Shown: positions 38,251-53,200 of the stretch, in pieces
Position numbering within the stretch: the stretch's first letter is position 1
Layout: the number at the start of each line of letters is the position of its first letter
Source of the DNA: Eurosta solidaginis
Lineage: Eukaryota; Arthropoda; Insecta; Diptera; Tephritidae
Length of the DNA stretch: 64,000 nt
Assembly (NCBI RefSeq): GCF_040869045.1
Contig: NW_027137024.1
Coordinates: 1 to 64,000, forward strand
Reading direction: 5' to 3'
Made by a program: the position numbers and the translations under genes
Notes under the pieces: model-generated
The model's database searches: none
Told to the model about the DNA's origin: nothing
What the model saw: the letters and a program-made list of their open reading frames with translations, nothing else

Positions 38251-41200
38251 TCCGTTCTCGTGTAGCCTACATATTGCGTTTTTTGTTTAATTTGCTTACC
38301 GGGCTAAAGGTTAGCATGTTTAAAATACGTAAGTCGTTTTGTTCAACAAATTTAAGTAGATAACTCATCAGTTGTTTGCATCAGAGCGACAATTTTTGAG
38401 ATAGTTATTAAAACTGTTTAAAGGTTGTCAAACGTTGTTTCTCGTTGTATATCCTTTAATTCTAGAGTTAAATTGATAAATAACGTGTACTAATTTGTTT
38501 AACGCATTTGTTTTGGTTACTCGACGTCTCCGTTCTCGTGTAGCCTACATATTGCGTTTTTTTTTTTAATTTGCTTACCGGGCTAAAGGCTAGCATGTTT
38601 AAAATACGTAAGTCGTTTTGTTCAACAAATTTAAGTAGATAACTCATCAGTTGTTTGCATCAGAGCGACAATTTTTGAGATAGTTATTAAAACTGTTTAA
38701 AGGTTGTCAAACGTTGTTTCTCGTTGTATATCCTTTAATTCTAGAGTTAAATTGATAAATAACGTGTACGAATTTGTTTAACGCATTTGTTTTGGTTACT
38801 CGACGTCTCCGTTCTCGTGTAGCCTACATATTGCGTTTTTTTTTAATTTGCTTACCGGGCTAAAGGTTAGCATGTTTAAAATACGTAAGTCGTTTTGTTC
38901 ATCAAATTTAAGTAGATAACTCATCAGTTGTTTGCATCAGAGCGACAATTTTTGAGATAGTTATTAAAACTGTTTATAGGTTGTCAAACGTTGTTTCTCG
39001 TTGTATATCCTTTAATTCTAGAGTTAAATTGATAAATAACGTGTACGAATTTGTTTAACGCATTTCTTTTGGTTACTCGACGTCTCCGTTCTCATGTAGC
39101 CTACATATTGCGTTTTTTTTTTAATTTGCTTACCGGGCTAAAGGTTAGCATGCTTAAAATACGTAAGTCGTTTTGTTCATCATATTTAAGTAGATAACTC
39201 ATCAGTTGTTTGCATCAGAGCGATAATTTTTGAGATAGTTATTAAAATTGTTTAAAGGTTGTCAAACGTTGTTTCTCGTTGTATATCCTTTAATTCTAGA
39301 GTTAAATTGATAAATAACGTGTAAGAATTTGTTTAACGCATTTGTTTTGGTTACTCGACGTCTCCGTTCTCGTGTAGCCTACATATTGCGTTTTTTTTTT
39401 AATTTGCTTACCGGGCTAAAGGTTAGCATGTTTAAAATACGTAAGTCGTTTTGTTCATCATATTTAAGTAGATAACTCATCAGTTGTTTGCATCAGAGCG
39501 ATAATTTTTGAGATAGTTATTAAAACTGTTTAAAGGTTGTCAAACGTTGTTTCTCGTTGTATATCCTTTAATTCTAGAGTTAAATTGATAAATAACGTGT
39601 ACGAATTTGTTTAACGCATTTGTTTTGGTTAGTCGACGTCTCCGTTCTCGTGTAGCCTACATATTGCGTTTTTTTTTTAATTTGCTTACCGGGCTAAAGG
39701 TTAGCATGTTTAAAATACGTAAGTCGTTTTGTTCATCAAATTTAAGAAGATAACTCATCAGTTGTTTGCATCAGAGCGACAATTTTTGAGATAGTTATTA
39801 AAACTGTTTAAAGGTTGTCAAACGTTGTTTCTCGTTGTATATCCTTTAATTCTAGAGTTAAATTTATAAATAACGTGTACGAATTTGTTTAACGCATTTG
39901 TTTTGGTTACTCGACGTCTCCGTTCTCGTGTAGCCTACATATTGCGTTTTTTTTTTAATTTGCTTACCGGGCTAAAGGTTAGCATGTTTAAAATACGTAA
40001 GTCGTTTTGTTCAACAAATTTAAGTAGATAACTCATCAGTTGTTTGCATCAGAGCGACAATTTTTGAGATAGTTATTAAAACTGTTTAAAGGTTGTCAAA
40101 CGTTGTTTCTCGTTGTATATCCTTTAATTCTAGAGTTAAATTGATAAATAACGTGTACGAATTTGTTTAACGCATTTGTTTTGGTTACTCGACGTCTCCG
40201 TTCTCGTGTAGCCTACATATTGCGTTTTTTTTTTTAATTTGCTTACCGGGCTAAAGGTTAGCATGTTTAAAATACGTAAGTCGTTTTGTTCATCAAATTT
40301 AAGTAGATAACTCATCAGTTGTTTGCATCAGAGCGATAATTTTTGAGATAGTTATTAAAACTGTTTAAAGGTTGTCAAACGTTGTTTCTCGTTGTATATC
40401 CTTTAATTCTAGAGTTAAATTGATAAATAACGTGAACGAATTTGTTTAACGCATTTGTTTTGGTTACTCGACGTCTCCGTTCTCGTGTAGCCTACATATT
40501 GCGTTTTTTTTTTTAATTTGCTTACCGGGCTAAAGGTTAGCATGTTTAAAATACGTAGGTCGTTTTGTTCATCAAATTTAAGTAGATAACTCATCAGTTG
40601 TTTGCATCAGAGCGATAATTTTTGAGATAGTTATTAAAACTGTTTAAAGGTTGTCAAACGTTGTTTCTCGTTGTATATCCTTTAATTCTAGAGTTAAATT
40701 GATAAATAACGTGTACGAATTTGTTTAACGCATTTGTTTTGGTTACTCGACGTCTCCGTTCTCGTGTAGCCTACATATTGCGTTTTTTTTTTTAATTTGC
40801 TTACCGGGCTAAAGGTTAGCATGTTTAAAATACGTAAGTCGTTTTGTTCATCAAATTTAAGTAGATAACTCATCAGTTGTTTGCATCAGAGCGATAATTT
40901 TTGAGATAGTTATTAAAACTGTTTAAAGGTTGTCAAACGTTGTTTCTCGTTGTATATCCTTTAATTCTAGAGTTAAATTGATAAATAACGTGTACGAATT
41001 TGTTTAACGCATTTGTTTTGGTTACTCGACGTCTCCGTTCTCGTGTAGCCTACATATTGCGTTTTTTTTTTAATTTGCTTACCGGGCTAAAGGTTAGCAT
41101 GTTTAAAATACGTAAGTCGTTTTGTTCATCAAATTTAAGTAGATAACTCATCAGTTGTTTGCATCAGAGCGACAATTTTTGAGATAGTTATTAAAACTGT

Positions 41201-44200
41201 TTATAGGTTGTCAAACGTTGTTTCTCGTTGTATATCCTTTAATTCTAGAGTTAAATTGATAAATAACGTGTACGAATTTGTTTAACGCATTTGTTTTGGT
41301 TACTCGACGTCTCCGTTCTCGTGTAGCCTACATATTGCGTTTTTTTTTTTTAATTTGCTTACCGGGCTAAAGGTTAGCATGTTTAAAATACGTAAGTCGT
41401 TTTGTTCATCATATTTAAGTAGATAACTCATCAGTTGTTTGCATCAGAGCGATAATTTTTGAGATAGTTATTAAAACTGTTTAAAGGTTGTCAAACGTTG
41501 TTTCTCGTTGTATATCCTTTAATTCTAGAGTTAAATTGATAAATAACGTGTACGAATTTGTTTAACGCATTTGTTTTGGTTACTCGACGTATCCGTTCTC
41601 GTGTAGCCTACATATTGCGTTTTTTTTTTAATTTGCTTACCGGGCTAAAGGTTAGCATGTTTAAAATACGTAAGTCGTTTTGTTCATCAAATTTAAGTAG
41701 ATAACTCATCAGTTGTTTGCATCAGAGCGATAATTTTTGAGATAGTTATTAAAACTGTTTAAAGGTTGTCAAACGTTGTTTCTCGTTGTATATCCTTTAA
41801 TTCTAGAGTTAAATTGATAAATAACATGTACGAATTTGTTTAACGCATTTGTTTTGGTTACTCGACGTCTCCGTTCTCGTGTAGCCTACATATTGCGTTT
41901 TTTTTTTAATTTGCTTACCGGGCTAAAGGTTAGCATGTTTAAAATACGTAAGTCGTTTTGTTCAACAAATTTAAGTAGATAACTCATCAGTTGTTTGCAT
42001 CAGAGCGATAATTTTTGAGATAGTTATTAAAACTGTTTAAAGGTTGTCAAACGTTGTTTCTCGTTGTATATCCTTTAATTCTAGAGTTAAATTGATAAAT
42101 AACGTGTACGAATTTGTTTAACGCATTTGTTTTGGTTACTCGACGTCTCCGTTCTCGTGTAGCCTACATATTGCGTTTTTTTTATAATTTGCTTACCGGG
42201 CTAAAGGTTAGCATGTTTAAAATACGTAAGTCGTTTTGTTCATCAAATTTAAGTAGATAACTCATCAGTTGTTTGCATCAGAGCGACAATTTTTGAGATA
42301 GTTATTAAAACTGTTTAAAGGTTGTCAAACGTTGTTTCTCGTTGTATATCCTTTAATTCTAGAGTTAAATTGATAAATAACGTGTACGAATTTGTTTAAC
42401 GCATTTGTTTTGGTTACTCGACGTCTCCGTTCTCGTGTAGCCTACATATTGCGTTTTTTTTTTTAATTTGCTTACCGGGCTAAAGGTTAGCATGTTTAAA
42501 ATACGTAAGTCGTTTTGTTCATCAAATTTAAGTAGATAACTCATCAGTTGTTTGCATCAGAGCGACAATTTTTGAGATAGTTATTAAAACTGTTTAAAGG
42601 TTGTCAAACGTTGTTTCTCGTTGTATATCCTTTAATTCTAGAGTTAATTTGATAAATAACGTGTACGAATTTGTTTAACGCATTTGTTTTGGTTACTCGA
42701 CGTCTCCGTTCTCGTGTAGCCTACATATTGCGTTTTTTTTTAATTTGCTTACCGGGCTAAAGGTTAGCATGTTTAAAATACGTAAGTCGTTTTGTTCAAC
42801 AAATTTAAGTAGATAACTCATCAGTTGTTTGCATCAGAGCGATAATTTTTGAGATAGTTATTAAAACTGTTTAAAGGTTGTCAAACGTTGTTTCTCGTTG
42901 TATATCCTTTAATTCTAGAGTTAAATTGATAAATAACGTGTACGAATTTGTTTAACGCATTTGTTTTGGTTACTCGACGTCTCCGTTCTCGTGTAGCCTA
43001 CATATTGCGTTTTTTTTTTAATTTGCTTACCGGGCTAAAGGTTAGCATGTTTAAAATACGTAAGTCGTTTTGTTCATCAAATTTAAGTAGATAACTCATC
43101 AGTTGTTTGCATCAGAGCGATAATTTTTGAGATAGTTATTAAAACTGTTTAAAGGTTGTCAAACGTTGTTTCTCGTTGTATATCCTTTAATTCTAGAGTT
43201 ATATTGATAAATAACGTGTACGAATTTGTTTAACGCATTTGTTTTGGTTACTCGACGTCTCCGTTCTCGTGTAGCCTACATATTGCGTTTTTTTTTTAAT
43301 TTGCTTACCGGGCTAAAGGTTAGCATGTTTAAAATACGTAAGTCGTTTTGTTCATCATATTTAAGTAGATAACTCATCAGTTGTTTGCATCAGAGCGATA
43401 ATTTTTGAGATAGTTATTAAAACTGTTTAAAGGTTGTCAAACGTTGTTTCTCGTTGTATATCCTTTAATTCTAGAGTTAAATTGATAAATAACGAGTACG
43501 AATTTGTATAACGCATTTGTTTTGGTTACTCGACGTCTCCGTTCTCGTGTAGCCTACATATTGCGTTTTTTTTTTAATTTGCTTACCGGGCTAAAGGTTA
43601 GCATGTTTAAAATACGTAAGTCGTTTTGTTCATCAAATTTAAGTAGATAACTCATCAGTTGTTTGCATCAGAGCGACAATTTTTGAGATAGTTATTAAAA
43701 CTGTTTATAGGTTGTCAAACGTTGTTTCTCGTTGTATATCCTTTAATTCTAGAGTTAAATTGATAAATAACGTGTACGAATTTGTTTAACGCATTTGTTT
43801 TGGTTACTCGACGTCTCCGTTCTCGTGTAGCCTACATATTGCGTTTTTTTTTTTAATTTGCTTACCGGGCTAAAGGTTAGCATGTTTAAAATACGTAAGT
43901 CGTTTTGTTCATCATATTTAAGTAGATAACTCATCAGTTGTTTGCATCAGAGCGATAATTTTTGAGATAGTTATTAAAACTGTTTAAAGGTTGTCAAACG
44001 TTGTTTCTCGTTGTATATCCTTTAATTCTAGAGTTAAATTGATAAATAACGTGTACGAATTTGTTTAACGCATTTGTTTTGGTTACTCGACGTCTCCGTT
44101 CTCGTGTAGCCTACATATTGCGTTTTTTTTTTAATTTGCTTACCGGGCTAAAGGTTAGCATGTTTAAAATACGTAAGTCGTTTTGTTCATCAAATTTAAG

Positions 44201-47200
44201 TAGATAACTCATCAGTTGTTTGCATCAGAGCGACAATTTTTGAGATAGTTATTAAAACTGTTTAAAGGTTATCAAACGTTGTTTCTCGTTGTATATCCTT
44301 TAGTTCTAGAGTTAAATTGATAAATAACGTGTACGAATTTGTTTAACGCATTTGTTTTGGTTACTCGACGTCTCCGTTCCCGTGTAGCCTACATATTGCG
44401 TTTTTTTTTTTAATTTGCTTACCGGGCTAAAGGTTAGCATGTTTAAAATACGTAAGTCGTTTTGTTCATCATATTTAAGTAGATAACTCATCAGTTGTTT
44501 GCATCAGAGCGATAATTTTTGAGATAGTTATTAAAACTGTTTAAAGGTTGTCAAACGTTGTTTCTCGTTGTATATCCTTTAATTCTAGAGTTAAATTGAT
44601 AAATAACGTGTACGAATTTGTTTAACGCATTTGTTTTGGTTACTCGACGTCTCCGTTCTCGTGTAGCCTACATATTGCGTTTTTTTTTTAATTTGCTTAC
44701 CGGGCTAAAGGTTAGCATGTTTAAAATACGTAAGCCGTTTTGTTCAACAAATTTAAGTAGATAACTCATCAGTTGTTTGCATCAGAGCGATAATTTGTGA
44801 GATAGTTATTAAAACTGTTTAAAGGTTATCAAACGTTGTTTCTCGTTGTATATCCTTTAATTCTAGAGTTAAATTGATAAATAACGTGTACGAATTTGTT
44901 TAACGCATTTGTTTTGGTTACTCGACGTCTCCGTTCTCGTGTAGCCTACATATTGCGTTTTTTTTTAATTTGCTTACCGGGCTAAAGGTTAGCATGTTTA
45001 AAATACGTAAGTCGTTTTGTTCAACAAATTTAAGTAGATAACTCATCAGTTGTTTGCATCAGAGCGATAATTTTTGAGATAGTTATTAAAACTGTTTAAA
45101 GGTTGTCAAACGTTGTTTCTCGTTGTATATCCTTTAATTCTAGAGTTAAATTGATAAATAACGTGTACGAATTTGTTTAACGCATTGTTTTGGTTACTCG
45201 ACGTCTCCGTTCTCGTGTAGCCTACATATTGCGTTTTTTTTTTTAATTTGCTTACCGGGCTAAAGGTTAGCATGTTTAAAATACGTAAGTCGTTTTGTTC
45301 ATCAAATTTAAGTAGATAACTCATCAGTTGTTTGCATCAGAGCGACAATTTTTGAGATAGTTATTAAAACTGTTTATAGGTTGTCAAACGTTGTTTCTCG
45401 TTGTATATCCTTTAATTCTAGAGTTAAATTGATAAATAACGTGTACGAATTTGTTTAACGCATTTGTTTTGGTTACTCGACGTCTCCGTTCTCGTGTAGC
45501 CTACATATTGCGTTTTTTTTTTAATTTGCTTACCGGGCTAAAGGCTAGAATGTTTAAAATACGTAAGTCGTTTTGTTCATCATATTTAAGTAGATAACTC
45601 ATCAGTTGTTTGCATCAGAGCGATAATTTTTGAGATAGTTATTAAAACTGTTTAAAGGTTGTCAAACGTTGTTTCTCGTTGTATATCCTTTAATTCTAGA
45701 GTTAAATTGATAAATAACGTGTACGAATTTGTTTAACGCATTTGTTTTGGTTACTCAACGTCTCCGTTCTCGTGTAGCCTACATATTGCGTTTTTTTTTT
45801 AATTTGCTTACCGGGCTAAAGGTTAGCATGTTTAAAATACGTAAGTCGTTTTGTTCATCAAATTTAAGTAGATAACTCATCAGTTGTTTGCATCAGAGCG
45901 ATAATTTTTGAGATAGTTATTAAAACTGTTTAAAGGTTGCCAAACGTTGTTTCTCGTTGTATATCCTTTAATTCTAGAGTTAAATTGATAAATAACGTGT
46001 ACGAATTTGTTTAACGCATTTGTTTTGGTTACTCGACGTCTCCGTTCTCGTGTAGCCTACATATTGCGTTTTTTTTTTAATTTGCTTACCGGGCTAAAGG
46101 TTAGCATGTTTAAAATACGTAAGTCGTTTTGTTCATCAAATTTAAGTAGATAACTCATCAGTTGTTTGCATCAGAGCGATAATTTTTGAGATAGTTATTA
46201 AAACTGTTTAAAGGTTGTCAAACGTTGTTTCTCGTTGTATATCCTTTAATTCTAGAGTTAAATTGATAAATAACGTGTAAGAATTTGTTTAACGCATTTG
46301 TTTTGGTTACTCGACGTCTCCGTTCTCGTGTAGCCTACATATTGCGTTTTTTTTTTAATTTGCTTACCGGGCTAAAGGTTAGCATGTTTAAAATACGTAA
46401 GTCGTTTTGTTCAACAAATTTGAGTAGATAACTCATCAGTTGTTTGCATCAGAGCGATAATTTTTGAGATAGTTATTAAAACTGTTTAAAGGTTGTCAAA
46501 CGTTGTTTCTCGTTGTATATCCTTTAATTCTAGAGTTAAATTGATAAATAACGTGTACGAATTTGTTTAACGCATTTGTTTTGGTTACTCGACGTCTCCG
46601 TTCTCGTGTAGCCTACATATTGCGTTTTTTTTTTAATTTGCTTACCGGGCTAAAGGTTAGCATGTTTAAAATACGTAAGTCGTTTTGTTCAACAAATTTA
46701 AGTAGATAACTCATCAGTTGTTTGCATCAGAGCGACAATTTTTGAGATAGTTATTAAAACTGTTTAAAGGTTGTCAAACGTTGTTTCTCGTTGTATATCC
46801 TTTAATTCTAGAGTTAAATTGATAAATAACGTGTACGAATTTGTTTAACGCATTTGTTTTGGTTACTCGACGTCTCCGTTCTCGTGCAGCCTACATATTG
46901 CGTTTTTTTTTAATTTGCTTACCGGGCTAAAGGTTAGCATGTTTAAAATACGTAAGTCGTTTTGTTCATCAAATTTAAGTAGATAACTCATCAGTTGTTT
47001 GCATCAGAGCGATAATTTTTGAGATAGTTATTAAAACTGTTTAAAGGTTGTCAAACGTTGTTTCTCGTTGTATATCCTTTAATTCTAGAGTTAAATTGAT
47101 AAATAACGTGTACGAATTTGTTTAACGCATTTGTTTTGGTTACTCGACGTCTCCGTTCTCGTGTAGCCTACATATTGCGTTTTTTTTTAATTTGCTTACC

Positions 47201-50200
47201 GGGCTAAAGGTTAGCATGCTTAAAATACGTAAGTCGTTTTGTTCATCATATTTAAGTAGATAACTCATCAGTTGTTTGCATCAGAGCGATAATTTTTGAG
47301 ATAGTTATTAAAACTGTTTAAAGGTTGTCAAACGTTGTTTCTCGTTGTATATCCTTTAATTCTAGAGTTAAATTGATAAATAACGTGTACGAATTTGTTT
47401 AACGCATTTGTTTTGGTTACTCGACGTCTCCGTTCTTGTGTAGCCTACATATTGCGTTTTTTTTTTTAATTTGCTTGCCGGGCTAAAGGTTAGCATGTTT
47501 AAAATACGTAAGTCGTTTTGTTCAACAAATTTAAGTAGATAACTCATCAGTTGTTTGCATCAGAGCGACAATTTTTGAGATAGTTATTAAAACTGTTTAA
47601 AGGTTGTCAAACGTTGTTTCTCGTTGTATATCCTTTAATTCTAGAGTTAAATTGATAAATAACGTGTACGAATTTGTTTAACGCATTTGTTTTGGTTACT
47701 CGACGTCTCCGTTCTCGTGTAGCCTACATATTGCGTTTTTTTTTTAATTTGCTTACCGGGCTAAAGGTTAGCATGTTTAAAATACGTAAGTCGTTTTGTT
47801 CATCAAATTTAAGTAGATAACTCATCAGTTGTTTGCATCAGAGCGATAATTTTTGAGATAGTTATTAAAACAGTTTAAAGGTTGTCAAACGTTGTTTCTC
47901 GTTGTATATCCTTTAATTCTAGAGTTAAATTGATAAATAACGTGTACGAATTTGTTTAACGCATTTGTTTTGGTTACTCGACGTCTCCGTTCTCGTGTAG
48001 CCTACATATTGCGTTTTTTTTTTTAATTTGCTTACCGGGCTAAAGGTTAGCATGTTTAAAATACGTAAGTCGTTTTGTTCATCAAATTTAAGTAGATAAC
48101 TCATCAGTTGTTTGCATCAGAGCGACAATTTTTGAGATAGTTATTAAAACTGTTTAAAGGTTGTCAAACGTTGTTTCTCGTTGTATATCCTTTAATTCTA
48201 CAGTTAAATTGATAAATAACGTGTACGAATTTGTTTAACGCATTTGTTTTGGTTACTCGACGTCTCCGTTCTCGTGTAGCCTACATATTGCGTTTTTTTT
48301 TTTTAATTTGCTTACCGGGCTAAAGGTTAGCATGTTTAAAATACGTAAGTCGTTTTGTTCATCAAATTTAAGTAGATAACTCATCAGTTGTTTGCATCAG
48401 AGCGACAATTTTTGAGATAGTTATTAAAACTGTTTAAAGGTTGTCAAACGTTGTTTCTCGTTGTATATCCTTTAATTCTAGAGTTAAATTGATAAATAAC
48501 GTGTACGAATTTGTTTAACGCATTTGTTTTGGTTACTCGACGTCTCCGTTCTCTTGTAGCCTACATATTGCGTTTTTTTTTTAATTTGCTTACCGGGCTA
48601 AAGGTTAGCATGTTTAAAATACGTAAGTCGTTTTGTCCATCATATTTAAGTAGATAACTCATCAGTTGTTTGCATCAGAGCGATAATTTTTGAGATAGTT
48701 ATTAAAACTGTTTAAAGGTTGTCAAACGTTGTTTCTCGTTGTATATCCTTTAATTCTAGAGTTAAATTTATAAATAACGTGTACGAATTTGTTTAACGCA
48801 TTTGTTTTGGTTACTCGACGTCTCCGTTCTCGTGTAGCCTACATATTGCGTTTTTTTTTAATTTGCTTACCGGGCTAAAGGTTAGCATGCTTAAAATACG
48901 TAAGTCGTTTTGTTCAACAAAATTAAGTAGATAACTCATCAGTTGTTTGCATCAGAGCGATAATTTTTGAGATAGTTATTAAAACTGTTTAAAGGTTGTC
49001 AAACGTTGTTTCTCGTTGTATATCCTTTAATTCTAGAGTTAAATTGATAAATAACGTGTACGAATTTGTTTAACGCATTTGTTTTGGTTCCTCGACGTCT
49101 CCGTTCTCGTGTAGCCTACATATTGCGTTTTTTTTTTTTAATTTGCTTACCGGGCTAAAGGTTAGCATGCTTAAAATACGTAAGTCGTTTTGTTCATCAT
49201 ATTTAAGTAGATAACTCATCAGTTGTTTGCATCAGAGCGATAATTTTTGAGATAGTTATTAAAACTGTTTAAAGGTTGTCAAACGTTGTTTCTCGTTGTA
49301 TATCCTTTAATTCTAGAGTAAAATTGATAAATAACGTGTACGAATTTGTTTAACGCATTTGTTTTGGTTACTCGACGTCTCCGTTCTCGTGTAGCCTACA
49401 TATTGCGTTTTTTTTTTAATTTGCTTACCGGGCTAAAGGTTAGCATGTTTAAAATACGTAAGTCGTTTTGTTCATCATATTTAAGTAGATAACTCATCAG
49501 TTGTTTGCATCAGAGCGATAATTTTTGAGATAGTTATTAAAACTGTTTAAAGGTTGTCAAACGTTTTTTCTCGTTGTATATCCTTTAATTCTAGAGTTAA
49601 ATTGATAAATAACGTGTACGAATTTGTTTAACGCATTTGTTTTGGTTACTCGACGTCTCCGTTCTCGTGTAGCCTACATATTGCGTTTTTTTTTTTAATT
49701 TGCTTACCGGGCTAAAGGTTAGCATGTTTAAAATACGTAAGTCGTTTTGTTCATCAAATTTAAGTAGATAACTCATCAGTTGTTTGCATCAGAGCGATAA
49801 TTTTTGAGATAGTTATTAAAACTGTTTAAAGGTTGTCAAACGTTGTTTCTCGTTGTATATCCTTTAATTCTAGAGTTAAATTGATAAATAACGTGTACGA
49901 ATTTGTTTAACGCATTTGTTTTGGTTACTCGACGTCTCCGTTCTCGTGTAGCCTACATATTGCGTTTTTTTTTTAATTTGCTTACCGGGCTAAAGGTTAG
50001 CATGTTTAAAATACGTAAGTCGTTTTGTTCATCATATTTAAGTAGATAACTCATCAGTTGTTTGCATCAGAGCGATAATTTTTGAGATAGTTATTAAAAC
50101 TGTTTAAAGGTTGTCAAACGTTGTTTCTCGTTGTATATCCTTTAACTCTAGAGTTAAATTGATAAATAACGTGTACGAATTTGTTTAACGCATTTGTTTT

Positions 50201-53200
50201 GGTTCCTCGACGTCTCCGTTCTCGTGTAGCCTACATATTGCGTTTTTTTTTTTTAATTTGCTTACCGGGCTAAAGGTTAGCATGCTTAAAATACGTAAGT
50301 CGTTTTGTTCATCATATTTAAGTAGATAACTCATCAGTTGTTTGCCTCAGAGCGATAATTTTTGAGATAGTTATTAAAACTGTTTAAAGGTTGTCAAACG
50401 TTGTTTCTCGTTGTATATCCTTTAATTCTAGAGTTAAATTGATAAATAACGTGTAAGAATTTGTTTAACGCATTTGTTTTGGTTACTCGACGTCTCCGTT
50501 CTCGTGTAGCCTACATATTGCGTTATTTTTTTAATTTGCTTACCGGGCTAAAGGTTAGCATGTTTAAAATACGTAAGTCGTTTTGTTCATCATATTTAAG
50601 TAGATAACTCATCAGTTGTTTGCATCAGAGCGACAATTTTTGAGATATTTATTAAAACTGTTTAAAGGTTGTCAAACGTTGTTTCTCGTTGTATATCCTT
50701 TAATTCTAGAGTTAAATTGATAAATAACGTGTACGAATTTGTTTAACGCATTTGTTTTGGTTACTCGACGTCTCCGTTCTCGTGTAGCCTACATATTGCG
50801 TTTTTTTTTTAATTTGCTTACCGGGCTAAAGGTTAGCATGTTTAAAATACGTAAGTCGTTTTGTTCATCAAATTTAAGTAGATAACTCATCAGTTGTTTG
50901 CATCAGAGCGATAATTTTTGAGATAGTTATTAAAACTGTTTAAAGGTTGTCAAACTTTGTTTCTCGTTGTATAATCTTTAATTCTAGAGTTAAATTGATA
51001 AATAACGTGTACGAATTTGTTTAACGCATTTGTTTTGGTTACTCGACGTCTCCGTTCTCGTGTAGCCTACATATTGCGTTTTTTTTTTAATTTGCTTACC
51101 GGGCTAAAGGTTAGCATGTTTAAAATACGTAAGTCGTTTTGTTCAACAAATTTAAGTAGATAACTCATCAGTTGTTTGCATCAGAGCGATAATTTTTGAG
51201 ATAGTTATTAAAACAGTTTAAAGGTTGTCAGACGTTGTTTCTCGTTGTATATCCTTTAATTCTAGAGTTAAATTGATAAATAACGTGTACGAATTTGTTT
51301 AACGCATTTGTTTTGGTTACTCGACGTCTCCGTTCTCGTGTAGCCTACATATTGCGTTTTTTTTTTAATTTGCTTACCGGGCTAAAGGTTAGCATGTTTA
51401 AAATACGTAAGTCGTTTTGTTCATCATATTTAAGTAGATAACTCATCAGTTGTTTGCATCAGAGCGATAATTTTTGAGATAGTTATTAAAACTGTTTAAA
51501 GGTTGTCAAACGTTGTTTCTCGTTGTATATCCTTTAATTCTAGAGTTAAATTGATAAATAACGTGTACGAATTTGTTTAACGCATTTGTTTTGGTTACTC
51601 GTCGTCTCCGTTCTCGTGTAGCCTACATATTGCGTTTTTTTTTTTAATTTGCTTACCGGGCTAAAGGTTAGCATGTTTAAAATACGTAAGTCGTTTTGTC
51701 CATCATATTTAAGTAGATAACTCATCAGTTGTTTGCATCAGAGCGATAATTTTTGAGATAGTTATTAAAACTGTTTAAAGGTTGTCAAACGTTGTTTCTC
51801 GTTGTATATCCTTTAATTCTAGAGTTAAATTGATAAATAACGGGTACGAATTTGTTTAACGCATTTGTTTTGGTTACTCGACGTCTCCGTTCTCGTGTAG
51901 CCTACATATTGCGTTTTTTTTTTTTAATTTGCTTACCGGGCTAAAGGTTAGCATGTTTAAAATACGTAAGTCGTTTTGTTCATCATATTTAAGTAGATAA
52001 CTCATCAGTTGTTTGCATCAGAGCGATAATTTTTGAGATAGTTATTAAAACTGTTTAAAGGTTGTCAAACGTTGTTTCTCGTTGTATATCCTTTAATTCT
52101 AGAGTTAAATTGATAAATAACGTGTACGAATTTGTTTAACGCATTTGTTTTGGTTACTCGACGTCTCCGTTCTCGTGTAGCCTACATATTGCGTTTTTTT
52201 TTTTAATTTGCTTACCGGGCTAAAGGTTAGCATGCTTAAAATACGTAAGTCGTTTTGTTCAACAAATTTGAGTAGATAACTCATCAGTTGTTTGCATCAG
52301 AGCAACAATTTTTAGATAGTTATTAAAACTGTTTAAAGGTTGTCAAACGTTGTTTCTCGTTGTATATCCTTTAATTCTAGAGTTAAATTGATAAATAACG
52401 TGTACGAATTTGTTTAACGCATTTGTTTTGGTTACTCGACGTCTCCGTTCTCGTGTAGCCTACATATTGCGTTTTTTTTTTAATTTGCTTACCGGGCTAA
52501 AGGTTAGCATGCTTAAAATACGTAAGTCGTTTTGTTCAACAAATTTAAGTAGATAGCTCATCAGTTGTTTGCATCAGAGCGATAATTTTTGAGATAGTTA
52601 TTAAAACTGTTTAAAGGTTGTCAAACGTTGTTTCTCGTTGTATATCCTTTAATTCTAGAGTTAAATTGATAAATAACGTGTACGAATTTGTTTAACGCAT
52701 TTGTTTTGGTTACTCGACGTCTCCGTTCTCGTGTAGCCTACATATTGCGTTTTTTTTTTAATTTGCTTACCGGGCTAAAGGTTAGCATGTTTAAAATACG
52801 TAAGTCGTTTTGTTCATCATATTTAAGTAGATAACTCATCAGTTGTTTGCATCAGAGCGATAATTTTTGAGATAGTTATTAAAACTGTTTAAAGGTTGTC
52901 AAACGTTGTTTCTCGTTGTATATCCTTTAATTCTAGAGTTAAATTGATAAATAGCGTGTACGAATTTGTTTAACGCATTTGTTTTGGTTACTTGACGTCT
53001 CCGTTCTCGTGTAGCCTACATATTGCGTTTTTTTTTTTAATTTGCTTACCGGGCTAAAGGTTAGCATGTTTAAAATACGTAAGTCGTTTTGTTCAACAAA
53101 TTTAAGTAGATAACTCATCAGTTGTTTGCATCAGAGCGATAATTTTTGAGATAGTTATTAAAACTGTTTAAAGGTTGTCAAACGTTGTTTCTCGTTGTAT

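Noticed and set aside
45106..45324. 72-codon minus-strand ORF with the same N-terminus
   Set aside because: A one-base deletion (CGCATTG) shifts the frame past the usual stop. It shares the satellite-derived start of the other ORF and shows no sign of selection as protein.
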